NCBI RefSeq assembly: GCF_016937615.1
Contig: NZ_JAFHKI010000154.1
Span: forward strand, 1-37,038
Length of the DNA stretch: 37,038 nucleotides
Direction of reading: 5' to 3'
DNA from: Pseudomonas lactucae
GTDB lineage: Bacteria > Pseudomonadota > Gammaproteobacteria > Pseudomonadales > Pseudomonadaceae
The translations under genes and the position numbers were made by a program. Below, in pieces: positions 1 to 9,385 of the stretch. The notes beneath the pieces were generated by a model that was not told the DNA's origin, did not search any database, and was given only the letters and a program-made list of their open reading frames with translations. Numbering within the stretch: the first letter of the stretch is position 1; each line of letters starts with the position of its first letter.

Positions 1-13
1 CCCTCCCACATTT
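1..13. repeat. Partial REP-type repeat (half element)
   Basis: The window opens with CCCTCCCACATTT, the right half of the GTGGGAG...CTCCCAC REP hairpin seen repeatedly elsewhere in the window. It lies 13 bases past the ptsP stop and is cut by the window edge, so the left arm cannot be seen. Confidence 0.55.
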
Positions 14-26
14 TAATCTGCGTCGG

Positions 27-2305
27 TTACAAGGTTTTGGCAGAGGCCGGGTTGATCATCCGCGTCAGCCCCAAATTCTTCAGCGCCAACTGCAGCGAGC
101 TGTGGATAACTTGCGGGTTGTCGATGGTCATCAGCTCGGCCAGCAGGTCCTTGGCCATGCTCAGTTCAACCTGGCGCAGCATCCACTTCACCTTCGGCAA
201 GTTGGTGGCGTTCATCGACAGGCTGTCAAAGCCCATTGCCATCAACAGCACCGCCGCCGCCGGGTCACCGGCCATTTCACCGCAGATACTCACCGGCTTG
301 CCTTCGGCATGGGCGTCGCGCACCACGTGTTGCAGCGCTTGCAGCACCGCCGGGTGCAGGTAGTCGTAGAGATCGGCCACCCGTGGGTTGTTGCGATCCA
401 CGGCCAGCAGGTATTGAGTGAGGTCGTTGGAGCCCACCGACAGGAAGTCCACCTGCCGCGCCAGTTCCTTGGCCTGGTAAACCGCTGCCGGGATTTCGAT
501 CATCACGCCAATCGGCGGCATCGGTACGTCGGCACCTTCGTCGCGAACTTCACCCCAGGCACGATGGATCAGGTGCAGGGCCTCTTCCAGCTCATGGGTG
601 CCGGAGATCATCGGCAACAAAATACGCAGGTTGTTCAGCCCCTCGCTGGCCTTGAGCATGGCGCGGGTCTGTACCAGGAAGATCTCGGGATGGTCGAGGG
701 TGACGCGAATGCCGCGCCAGCCGAGGAAGGGGTTGTCTTCCTTGATCGGGAAATACGACAGGGACTTGTCACCGCCGATGTCCAGGCTGCGCATGGTCAC
801 CGGCAGCGGGTGGAAGGCTTGCAGTTGCTCGCGATAAATCGCCAACTGCTCCTTCTCGCTCGGGAAGCGCTGGTTGATCATGAACGGCACTTCGGTGCGA
901 TACAGCCCCACGCCTTCGGCGCCACGTTGCTGCGCACGCGCCACGTCAGCCAACAGCCCGGTATTCACCAGCAACGGCACCCGGTGGCCATCGGTGGTCA
1001 CGCACGGCAGTTCGCGCAATGAATCGAGGCCCAGCGCCAGTTGTTTCTCTTCTTCAACCACTTCGGCGTATTGCTTGCGCAGTACTTCGCTGGGGTTGGT
1101 AAACACTTCGCCACGATGGCCATCGACGATCATGTCGATGCCGTCGACCTTGGAGTACGGCAGGTCCACCAGACCCATCACCGTCGGAATGCCCATGGCG
1201 CGGGCCAGGATCGCGACGTGGGAGTTGCCCGAACCGAGTACCGAGACCAGGCCCACCAGTTTGCCCTCAGGCACTTCGCCGAGCATGGTGGCGGTCAGCT
1301 CTTCACTGATCAGGATGGTGTTGTCGGGATAGACCAGGTTGGTGGAGCGGTCTTCCTGCAGGTACGCCAGCAGACGGCGACCGAGGTCGCGCACATCCGA
1401 GGCGCGCTCGCGCAGGTAGGCGTCGTCCATCAATTCGAAACGGTTGACGTGATCGGACACCACTTGGCGCAGCGCACCCTGGGCCCACTGGCCGGTCTTG
1501 ATCACGGTCTTGACTTCGTTACCCAGGGACGCGTCGTCGAGCATCATCTGGTATACGTCGAACAGCGCACGCTCTTCGGGACGCAGTTGGGTGGCCAGCT
1601 TGGTCGACAGGTTGCGCATGTCGGCGCGCACGCCTTCCAGGGCGGTCTTGAACAGTTTGATTTCGGCGTCGATGTCGTCGACGGATTTGTCCGGCACCAC
1701 ATCAAGGTCGCCGGCGGCAACATGACCACGGCCGTACCGACGGCGGCGCCCGGCGAACCCGGCACACCGACGAACTTGGCTTCCTGGATGCCCTTGCCCT
1801 GACGGCCCAGGCCACGAATCGAGCCGGTGGCTTCAGCGTGGGCAATAACCCCGGCGAGCTGTGCGCTCATGGTCACGAGGAAGGCTTCTTCACCTTCATC
1901 GAACTGACGGCGTTCTTTCTGCTGGATGACCAACACGCCGACGACGCGGCGGTGGTGAATGATCGGTGCGCCGAGGAATGAGGCGTAACGCTCTTCGCCG
2001 GTTTCGGCAAAGTAGCGATAACGCGGGTGATCGGCCGCGTTTTCGAGGTTCAGGGGTTCTTCACGCGTCCCCACCAGGCCAACCAGCCCTTCATTGGGCG
2101 CCATGCTGACCTTGCCGATGGAGCGCTTGTTCAAGCCCTCCGTGGCCATCAGCACAAAACGGTTGGTCTCTGGGTCCAGCAGGTAAACCGAGCAGACCTG
2201 GCTGCCCATGGCTTCCTTGACGCGCAACACAATAATCCCCAACGCCGCCTTGAGATCCTTGGCGGAGTTAACTTCCTGGACGATCTTGCGCAGCGTATTG
2301 AGCAT
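27..2305 (-). pseudogene. ptsP: PtsP, phosphoenolpyruvate-protein phosphotransferase (enzyme I-Ntr), with a one-base frameshift
   Basis: PtsP is the cytoplasmic enzyme I of the nitrogen PTS. It takes phosphate from PEP and passes it to NPr (PtsO) and then PtsN. The order is an N-terminal GAF domain (about residues 1-160), a PEP-utiliser N domain, the phospho-His swivel domain (GSGNSHVAIL, His near residue 363) and a PEP-binding barrel with GVGLYRTEVPFM, SVGSNDLTQY and the catalytic Cys in SICGEMAGDP. The frame breaks near 1709-1710: after ...VVMLPPA the codons slip, and the conserved reading DLDVVPDKSVDDID continues in another frame. Adding one base there restores 759 aa, the length I recall for Pseudomonas PtsP. 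The ATG start lies 22 bp after rppH stops, so the two are probably one operon. The break may be real or a sequencing error; everything else looks functional. Confidence 0.93.
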
Positions 2306-2327
2306 GGCTCGGGGTCGAACTCCGTCG

Positions 2328-2807
2328 TCAGTCGCGCGCTAATAGGCGCGGGGCAAGCTCTTTGAGAGCGCGACGATAAACCTCGCGCTTGAATGTCACC
2401 ACCTGGCCCAACGGGTACCAATAGCTGACCCAGCGCCAGCCATCGAACTCCGGTTTACCGGTCAAATCCATCCGCACCCGCTGCTCGTTGGAGATCAGGC
2501 GCAGGAGAAACCATTTCTGCTTCTGGCCGATGCACAGCGGTTGGCTGTGGGTACGCACCAGGCGTTGCGGCAAACGATAGCGCAACCAGCCACGGGTACA
2601 GGCCAGAATTTGCACATCTTCACGCTCAAGGCCGACTTCTTCATTCAACTCACGGTACAAGGCGTCTTCAGGGGTTTCGTCGGGGTTGATTCCACCTTGA
2701 GGAAACTGCCAGGCATCTTGGTTGATTCGGCGAGCCCATAGCACCTGTCCGGCATCATTCGTAAGAATAATCCCGACATTAGGACGGAAACCATCGGGGT
2801 CGATCAC
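2328..2807 (-). CDS. rppH: RppH, RNA pyrophosphohydrolase (Nudix)
   Basis: Removes pyrophosphate from the 5' end of primary transcripts, which opens them to RNase E decay. The 159-aa protein contains a complete Nudix box (GX5EX7REUXEEXGU) within the stretch GGINPDETPEDALYRELNEE plus VGL. It starts IDPDGFRPNVGIILTND, as in other proteobacterial RppH proteins. The start chosen is GTG at 2807, with GAGGT about eight bases upstream. A longer ATG-initiated reading to 2867 adds 20 residues that do not look like the family. It is the first gene of an rppH-ptsP unit, a pairing conserved in gammaproteobacteria. Confidence 0.95.
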   Translation of the reverse strand: MIDPDGFRPNVGIILTNDAGQVLWARRINQDAWQFPQGGINPDETPEDALYRELNEEVGLEREDVQILACTRGWLRYRLPQRLVRTHSQPLCIGQKQKWFLLRLISNEQRVRMDLTGKPEFDGWRWVSYWYPLGQVVTFKREVYRRALKELAPRLLARD

Positions 2808-2898
2808 GGCAACAACCTCGCAAACGCATGTCGCCGCATTGTTCCACAAAGGTTGTTCCAGCGGCAACGAGGCTTCTTAGCTTATGTGCACTCTTGTG

Positions 2899-2924
2899 AA
2901 AAGACCGTATTCTGGACGTCTTTT
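2899..2924. promoter_or_regulatory. Dyad in the rppH / hisN intergenic region
   Basis: AAAAGAC (2899-2905) and GTCTTTT (2918-2924) form 7-base inverted arms 12 bases apart, in the divergent gap between rppH and the HAD gene. A T-run follows on the plus strand. It could be an operator or part of the 5' leader of the plus-strand gene. No clear -35/-10 pair was identified. Confidence 0.3.
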
Positions 2925-2950
2925 TACAGACTTTTCAGCGAGTAACTGCA

Positions 2951-3607
2951 ATGCGCCTGGCTTTATTCGACTTGGACAACACCCTTCTCGGCGGCGACAG
3001 CGACCACGCGTGGGGCGATTACCTGTGCGAACGCGGGATTCTCGACGCCGTAGCCTATAAGGCTCGCAACGACGAGTTCTATCAGGATTATCTGGCGGGC
3101 CGCCTGGACAACGCCGCCTACCTGAACTTCTGCCTGGAAATCCTCGGCCGCACCGAGATGGCCCAGTTGGATGAGTGGCACAACGACTACATGCGCGACT
3201 GCATCGAGCCGATCCTGCTACCCAAGGCCGTAGAACTGCTGGCCAAGCATCGTGCCGCCGGCGACAAGCTGGTGATCATCACCGCCACCAACCGTTTCGT
3301 CACCGCGCCAATTGCCGCACGCCTGGGTGTCGAAACCCTGATCGCCACCGAGTGTGAGATGGAAGACGGCCGCTATACCGGGCGCAGTACCGATGTGCCG
3401 TGCTTTCGCGAGGGTAAGGTGACGCGCTTGAATCGTTGGCTCGAAGAGACTGGGCATAGCCTGGAAGACAGCTATTTCTATAGCGATTCGATGAATGACC
3501 TGCCGTTGCTGGAGCAGGTGACGCACCCGGTTGCGGTGGATCCGGACCCCAATCTTCGCGCTGAGGCTGAACGGCGCGGCTGGCCGGTGATTACGCTGCG
3601 TAGCTGA
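2951..3607 (+). CDS. hisN: HAD-IB phosphatase, probable histidinol-phosphate phosphatase (HisN type)
   Basis: A 218-aa soluble HAD hydrolase. Motif I is FDLDNTLL (nucleophile and acid/base Asp near residues 7-9), motif II is IITATNRF, a Lys lies in EGKVTRL, and motif IV is YSDSMNDLPLL. Gene position (next to rppH-ptsP) and sequence match P. aeruginosa PA0335, reported to be the histidinol-phosphate phosphatase that completes histidine synthesis in pseudomonads. That function is transferred by synteny and cannot be read from the motifs, which also fit phosphoserine phosphatase-like enzymes. The start ATG follows a leader with a weak GAG-type ribosome site. It is monocistronic, with a REP hairpin just after its stop. 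Confidence 0.85.
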   Translation: MRLALFDLDNTLLGGDSDHAWGDYLCERGILDAVAYKARNDEFYQDYLAGRLDNAAYLNFCLEILGRTEMAQLDEWHNDYMRDCIEPILLPKAVELLAKHRAAGDKLVIITATNRFVTAPIAARLGVETLIATECEMEDGRYTGRSTDVPCFREGKVTRLNRWLEETGHSLEDSYFYSDSMNDLPLLEQVTHPVAVDPDPNLRAEAERRGWPVITLRS

Positions 3608-3608
3608 T

Positions 3609-3638
3609 GGCCCATCGGGGCAAGCCCCCGATAAGGCC
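3609..3638. repeat. REP-like hairpin between convergent genes
   Basis: Inverted repeat with core TCGGGG-CAAG-CCCCCGA (3615-3631) flanked by GGCC / GGCC arms. It sits between the stop of the HAD gene (plus) and the stop of the DUF2269 gene (minus), where it could act as a transcription or RNA end in both directions. This is a second REP type (ATCGGGG core), distinct from the TGTGGGAG type. Confidence 0.6.
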
Positions 3639-3652
3639 GACACGGTCTCAAC

Positions 3653-4065
3653 TTAAACCGGCTTGGCCCCCATGAGCCCCGCAATCACCACAAACCCCAC
3701 CAGGCTGACCACCGCCAGTACCAGGGTGAAATTCAGACTGCCACCCTCCCCCTTGCGCAGGCGGTTAAGCCGCGCTACCAGCCAGAACCAGGCCAGCGCC
3801 GCGACGGTGTAGAGGAGGCTGGAGCCCAGGATCCAGGTCTGCCCCAGCGGCCAGCCAGTCAGGTGCACCAGCCACCAGCCGGTGAACGGCATGCTCACCA
3901 CGCAAATGCCCATCAGCAACCACACAAACGCCCACGGCGCTGCACGGTCACCGCCGCGCCGGCACTGCGTTTGCGCCAGGCCAGCAGCGCCAGGCCGAGG
4001 CCGCTGAGCAGTAACACCACGGTGGCCGCGATGTGGATAACTTTCAGGGTGGTCAGGGTTTCCAT
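3653..4065 (-). pseudogene. DUF2269-family small integral membrane protein, frameshifted
   Basis: Function unknown. The first part, METLTTLKVIHIAATVVLLL..., is a membrane segment read from ATG 4065 with AAGGAAG as ribosome site. The second part, WAFVWLLMGICVVSMPFTGWW..., lies in another frame and contains three more hydrophobic segments, ending GLMGAKPV. Inserting one base near 3951-3956 (a CCGCCGCGCC tract) joins them into a protein of about 137 aa with four membrane helices, the expected DUF2269 layout. As written, the first frame stops shortly after the break. The gene lies downstream of ilvA on the same strand, 43 bp away from its stop, but runs toward hisN. Family assignment is by sequence feel and moderate. 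Confidence 0.75.
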
Positions 4066-4108
4066 GTGTCGTCTTCCTTAAAGGCCGCGCCTCAATCAGC
4101 GTAGTCGC

Positions 4109-5623
<1,515 letters not shown>

Positions 5624-5759
5624 CGGCGGAATCACTGGGCGGGTTGGGCAGGGCCGAGGAGTCTAACCCGGCTTTTAGCCGTACGACCACACGAATCCCG
5701 AGGTTTTGTTGGGTTATACTCGCGCGCCTCGATAACTCCCCGCCCGTTCCGGAGCCCGC
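5624..5759. promoter_or_regulatory. Divergent ilvA / rpiA promoter region
   Basis: A 136-bp gap between two divergent starts. A -10-like TATACT lies at 5715-5720, about 40 bases before the rpiA ATG, but no good -35 hexamer sits at the usual distance. No leader peptide or attenuator was recognised on the ilvA side. Confidence 0.4.
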
Positions 5760-6431
5760 ATGACCCAGGATCAACTCAAACAGGCAGTGGCCCAGGCCGC
5801 CGTCGATTTAATCCTTCCCAAGCTCGACGACAAGAGCATCGTCGGTGTCGGCACAGGCTCCACCGCCAATTGCTTTATCGATGCGCTGGCCCGGCACAAA
5901 GGCGCATTCGATGGCGCCGTGGCCAGTTCCGAAGCCACCGCCGCGCGCCTCAAGGGCCACGGCATTCCGGTGTACGAGCTCAACACCGTGAGCGACCTGG
6001 AGTTCTACGTCGACGGTGCCGATGAAAGCGACGCGCACCTGAACCTGATCAAGGGCGGCGGCGCGGCCCTGACCCGTGAAAAGATCGTCGCGGCCGTGGC
6101 CAAGACGTTTATCTGCATCGCCGACGCCAGCAAGCTGGTGCCGGTCCTCGGCGCATTTGCGCTACCGGTGGAAGTGATCCCGATGGCCCGCAGCCATGTG
6201 GCCCGCGAGCTGGTGAAACTGGGCGGCGACCCGGTGTACCGCGAAGGTGTGTTGACCGACAACGGCAACATCATCCTTGATGTGTTCAACATGCAGATCA
6301 CCAACCCGGTGGAGCTTGAGACGCAGATCAATGCGATCGTCGGCGTGGTCACCAATGGGTTGTTTGCGGCGCGTCCGGCCGATGTGCTGCTGCTCGGCAC
6401 TTGCGAAGGCGTAAAAACCCTCAAGGCCTGA
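5760..6431 (+). CDS. rpiA: RpiA, ribose-5-phosphate isomerase A
   Basis: Interconverts ribose 5-phosphate and ribulose 5-phosphate in the non-oxidative pentose phosphate pathway, in the cytoplasm. The 223-aa protein is full length for the family. Visible signatures are the phosphate loop VGVGTGSTANCFID (residues about 29-42), the active-site Asp pair in VDGADESD, and KGGGAALTREK with the catalytic Glu and Lys. The ATG start at 5760 is the only one consistent with the family N-terminus (MTQDQLKQAVAQAA). Monocistronic, followed by a REP hairpin. Confidence 0.97.
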   Translation: MTQDQLKQAVAQAAVDLILPKLDDKSIVGVGTGSTANCFIDALARHKGAFDGAVASSEATAARLKGHGIPVYELNTVSDLEFYVDGADESDAHLNLIKGGGAALTREKIVAAVAKTFICIADASKLVPVLGAFALPVEVIPMARSHVARELVKLGGDPVYREGVLTDNGNIILDVFNMQITNPVELETQINAIVGVVTNGLFAARPADVLLLGTCEGVKTLKA

Positions 6432-6440
6432 TGCAAAACC

Positions 6441-6470
6441 AAATGTGGGAGCAAGCCCCCTCCCACGTTT
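6441..6470. repeat. REP hairpin between rpiA and the SdiA-regulated gene
   Basis: AATGTGGGAG and CTCCCACGTT form a near-perfect stem around a CAAGCCC loop. It lies between the rpiA stop (plus) and the stop of the minus-strand gene, and is the only terminator-like structure for either. Confidence 0.7.
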
Positions 6471-6485
6471 TTGATCGGTGGTGTC

Positions 6486-7400
6486 TCAGGGTGTTGGTTT
6501 CTTGAAGACATAGAACAGGTTCGGCTCACTGACCAGGTACAACGTACCCTCGTCATCCATGGCGATCCCTTCGGCCTGCGGGACGCGCTTTTTCAGGCCG
6601 TGGCGCCCATTGAGCAAAGACAGACTGCTCAGCGGGCGACCGTCGATATCCAGCTCCAACACCAGAAACGACTCATCCGACAGCGCCAGCAGATGACCGC
6701 TGCGCTCGTCGTATTGCAGGCTCGACAGGTCGCGAACAAACAGCCCTGCGTCACGCTTGGGGTTGTTGATCACGTGCACCGAGTAGGTTTTTTCCGGTTT
6801 GAAATGGGGAAAACCGCGAACCTCGTAGATCAGCATCGGGTCGCGCTCCTTGGCCACGAACAGGCGCTTGCCCACCGAGTCATAGGCCAACCCTTCGAAC
6901 CCGTTGTTCCCACCGACGTGCACGCCCAGGGTCATTTGTTCGGCATCGGCGGCGTCGAGAAAGCGGGTGTCATCGTCGACATGCACCTTGATCAGACGCT
7001 GCTGATGCTCATCGGTGATCACGTAGATGTTGTCGCTGATGAACTCCACCGCCTCGGCGTCGCCAAAGCCCACCAGGGGAATACGGCGCAGGATCTTGCC
7101 CTGCAGGGACAGCTCGATCAGCTCGGCGTTTTTATTGGTGACGGTAAACAGGCTTTTGCGCACCGGGTCATAGGTGAGGGCCGAGACATCGTCGTCAAGC
7201 CCCTCAATCACCTGGGCCTCCAGGACGACCCGGTAATCCGCCAAGCCAATGGAACGCGCATCCGCCGGCTGGCGCCAGGCCTGCAGATTGAACCAGGCGC
7301 GCTCGAACAGGCGAAAATGCTGCGCAACGGCCCCGGCGCTGATCAGGGCGATCAGCGCAAGTATGCTCAGAAGGGGTTTGGGGCGAGTTAGTCGACGCAT
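6486..7400 (-). CDS. SdiA-regulated domain (YjiK-like) envelope protein, copy 2
   Basis: A 304-aa protein with a short basic N-terminus and one hydrophobic segment (LLSILALIALISAGAV, about residues 10-25), so membrane-anchored or secreted. The rest looks like the six-bladed propeller of the SdiA-regulated/YjiK family: repeated strands such as SALTYDPVRKSLFTVTNKNAE, FEGLAYDSVGKRLFVAKERD, SSLQYDERSGHLLALSDES and AEGIAMDDEGTLYLVSEPN. Biochemical role unknown; a calcium- or ligand-binding lactonase-like fold is possible but unproven. It lies 120 bp after a paralogue in the same orientation and shares the endings EGxxMDxxGTLYxVSEPNLFYxF, so the two arose by duplication. Confidence 0.85.
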   Translation of the reverse strand: MRRLTRPKPLLSILALIALISAGAVAQHFRLFERAWFNLQAWRQPADARSIGLADYRVVLEAQVIEGLDDDVSALTYDPVRKSLFTVTNKNAELIELSLQGKILRRIPLVGFGDAEAVEFISDNIYVITDEHQQRLIKVHVDDDTRFLDAADAEQMTLGVHVGGNNGFEGLAYDSVGKRLFVAKERDPMLIYEVRGFPHFKPEKTYSVHVINNPKRDAGLFVRDLSSLQYDERSGHLLALSDESFLVLELDIDGRPLSSLSLLNGRHGLKKRVPQAEGIAMDDEGTLYLVSEPNLFYVFKKPTP

Positions 7401-7520
7401 GGGGCGGGCTCAAAATCAAAAGTGGCGAATAAATATCACGCCGGTCTGAATTTAAACTTAAACGCGCCCGTCTGTCTGGCGAATGCCGCAACTGGAGAAC
7501 TATCCGACGTATTCGGTGTG

Positions 7521-8447
7521 CTACTTCTGCTTTTCGAAACGATAGAACAGGTTCGGCTCACTGACCACGTACAGGGTGCCGCTCTCGTCCATGGTCACAC
7601 CCTCGGCGCGCGGGATGGTGTTCTTGAGGCCGTTGAAGCCGCCGAGCAGGGTCATGAAGCTGACTTGTTCGCCCTTCTCGTTCAGCTCCAGCAACAGATG
7701 GGAATCGGCCGACAGCACCAACAGGTGTCCGGTGCGCGGGTCGACAGCCAGGGCCGAGAGGTTGCGCATATCCAATTCCTTGCTCGCCAGTTTTTGCTTG
7801 TCGCCAACCAGGGGCTGGCTGCCATCGCTTTTCCAGGTGAACAACGCCGGCGGGCGCTCTTCGCCCAATACAAGCTGTTGACCGCGCTTGTCCCACGCGA
7901 CGGCTTCAAACGCTTTGTTCTGGTTTTTGGAGGGGCCCAGGTCGACACTCTGGAAGTCGGCTTTGGTGAGTTGCTGAGTGGTGGCATCGACCTTGACGAT
8001 GGTCAGGGTGTGCTGGCGCTCATCGACGATTGCCATCAGGCCGTTTTCCATCACCGTCACGCCTTCCGGGTTGTCCCAGCCATTGAGTGGCATCTTGCGC
8101 AGCACATCGCCTTGCAGGCTCAACTCAACGAGAAACGGGTTTTTGCCCATCACGGAAAACAGAGTTTTGGTCTGCGGATTGTAGGAGACGTCCGAAGCCT
8201 CATCCTTCTCCATACCCGGCAACACCTTGGCGTCGATGACGGCGTGATAGTCCGGCAGCCACACACTTTCGCCGCGTTCGGCGGAAGTTTCAAAACGCTC
8301 CAGCACCCAGAGCACACCGCGATCATCCCAATGCATGGCCCAGGCGAGGCCGTACACAACGGCGCCGCACAGAAACAGCCAGGAATACCAGCGCAGGGCA
8401 AAACGAGAACGCGGCTTAGGTGTGGCGGAGGGCAGGGACACGGCCAT
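7521..8447 (-). CDS. SdiA-regulated domain (YjiK-like) envelope protein, copy 1
   Basis: Paralogue of the next gene. The 308-aa protein has a basic, proline-rich N-terminus and one membrane segment (WYSWLFLCGAVVYGLAWAM), then propeller-type repeats (SDVSYNPQTKTLFSVMGKN, FEAVAWDKRGQQLVLGEER, SALAVDPRTGHLLVLSADS, AEGVTMDESGTLYVVSEPN). Start chosen at ATG 8447, with GGAAAAG about nine bases upstream; an alternative GTG at 8486 adds 13 residues without a good ribosome site. Function unknown beyond family. First gene of a probable two-gene unit read leftward, with a REPIN between it and the FAH gene upstream. Confidence 0.83.
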   Translation of the reverse strand: MAVSLPSATPKPRSRFALRWYSWLFLCGAVVYGLAWAMHWDDRGVLWVLERFETSAERGESVWLPDYHAVIDAKVLPGMEKDEASDVSYNPQTKTLFSVMGKNPFLVELSLQGDVLRKMPLNGWDNPEGVTVMENGLMAIVDERQHTLTIVKVDATTQQLTKADFQSVDLGPSKNQNKAFEAVAWDKRGQQLVLGEERPPALFTWKSDGSQPLVGDKQKLASKELDMRNLSALAVDPRTGHLLVLSADSHLLLELNEKGEQVSFMTLLGGFNGLKNTIPRAEGVTMDESGTLYVVSEPNLFYRFEKQK

Positions 8448-8580
8448 TGGGCGCTTTTCCGGAAAGTCAGCGTTAGGTGATAGCACAGGATCAACGGGCC
8501 CGCGCGCTGGAGGCTGAGGATTATCCGGATGGTGTGTGAAAAAAATGCAAAGACCTGGATTCAGCAGCCGTACGCAATCA

Positions 8581-8674
8581 ACTGTGGGAGCGGGCTTGCT
8601 CGCGAATGCAGTGGTTCAGTCGAAAAAATCCTGGGCTGACACACCGCAATCGGGGGCAAGCCCCCTCCCACAGT
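8581..8674. repeat. REPIN: two inverted REP sequences forming a doublet
   Basis: Left arm 8581-8613 begins ACTGTGGGAGCGGGCTTGCT. The right arm, 8642-8674, read on the minus strand begins ACTGTGGGAGGGGGCTTGCC. The arms share most positions and each also has its own internal stem. A 28-base spacer (8614-8641) lies between. This is the REPIN architecture described in P. fluorescens, moved by RAYT transposases encoded elsewhere. It occupies the gap between the starts of the SdiA-regulated gene and the end of the FAH gene; apart from it, positions 8448-8697 hold nothing I recognise. Confidence 0.85.
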
Positions 8675-8697
8675 TTTGACCGTGTTTGGTCAGGTGC

Positions 8698-9363
8698 TTA
8701 GCGAACGCTGCTTTCGAAGCGGTTTACGCCGGTCAATTCCAGCACCAGGTCATCACCTACATTCAACGGGCCTACGCCGGCCGGCGTGCCGGTGAGAATC
8801 ACATCGCCGGCCTGCAGCGAGAAGCAGCCGGCCATGTGCTGGATCATCGGCACGATGGGGTTGAGCATCTGCGCACTGTTGCCGTCCTGACGCACTTCAC
8901 CGTTGATGGTCAGGCGGATGCCGATATCGGTGACGTCGGCAAAGGTGCTGCTCACCACAAAAGGTGCAATCACCGCCGCGCCGTCGAAGGACTTGGCGAT
9001 TTCCCACGGCAGGCCCTTGGCCTTCAACTCGGCTTGCTTGTCGCGCAGGGTCAAATCCAAAGCCGGTGCGAAACCGGAGATGGCATCCAGTACTTCTTCA
9101 CGGCTTGGCTTGTTCGACAGCGGTTTGCCGATCAATACCGCAATTTCCGCTTCGTAATGCACCGAACCGCGCTCGGTCGGGATGGCAAAACCACCGTCCA
9201 GTGGCACCACGCAACTGCCCGGCTTGATGAACAGCAACGGCTCGGTTGGCACCGGGTTGTCCAGTTCCTTGGCATGTTCGGCGTAGTTACGCCCAATGCA
9301 CACCACTTTACCCACCGGGAAATGGATGTTGGTGCCGTCGACATACTTGTGCTGGTAGCTCAT
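8698..9363 (-). CDS. Fumarylacetoacetate hydrolase-family protein (FAHD1/YcgM-like, acylpyruvase or oxaloacetate decarboxylase type)
   Basis: Cytoplasmic 221-aa enzyme of the FAH superfamily, metal-dependent C-C bond hydrolysis or decarboxylation of 2-oxoacids. It has VCIGRNYAEHAKEL, PLLFIKPGSCVV, the metal-binding Glu pair in VHYEAEIAVLIGK, and the closing GDVILTGTPAGVGPL. Its length matches the single-domain FAHD1/YcgM group and not the longer FAH or HpcE enzymes. Start ATG 9363 has GAAGGAG upstream. It begins 22 bp after the D-2-hydroxyglutarate dehydrogenase stop on the same strand, so probably co-transcribed. Synteny corresponds to P. aeruginosa PA0318. Exact substrate unknown. Confidence 0.88.
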   Translation of the reverse strand: MSYQHKYVDGTNIHFPVGKVVCIGRNYAEHAKELDNPVPTEPLLFIKPGSCVVPLDGGFAIPTERGSVHYEAEIAVLIGKPLSNKPSREEVLDAISGFAPALDLTLRDKQAELKAKGLPWEIAKSFDGAAVIAPFVVSSTFADVTDIGIRLTINGEVRQDGNSAQMLNPIVPMIQHMAGCFSLQAGDVILTGTPAGVGPLNVGDDLVLELTGVNRFESSVR

Positions 9364-9385
9364 GAAACGACTCCTTCAGGGGCGG

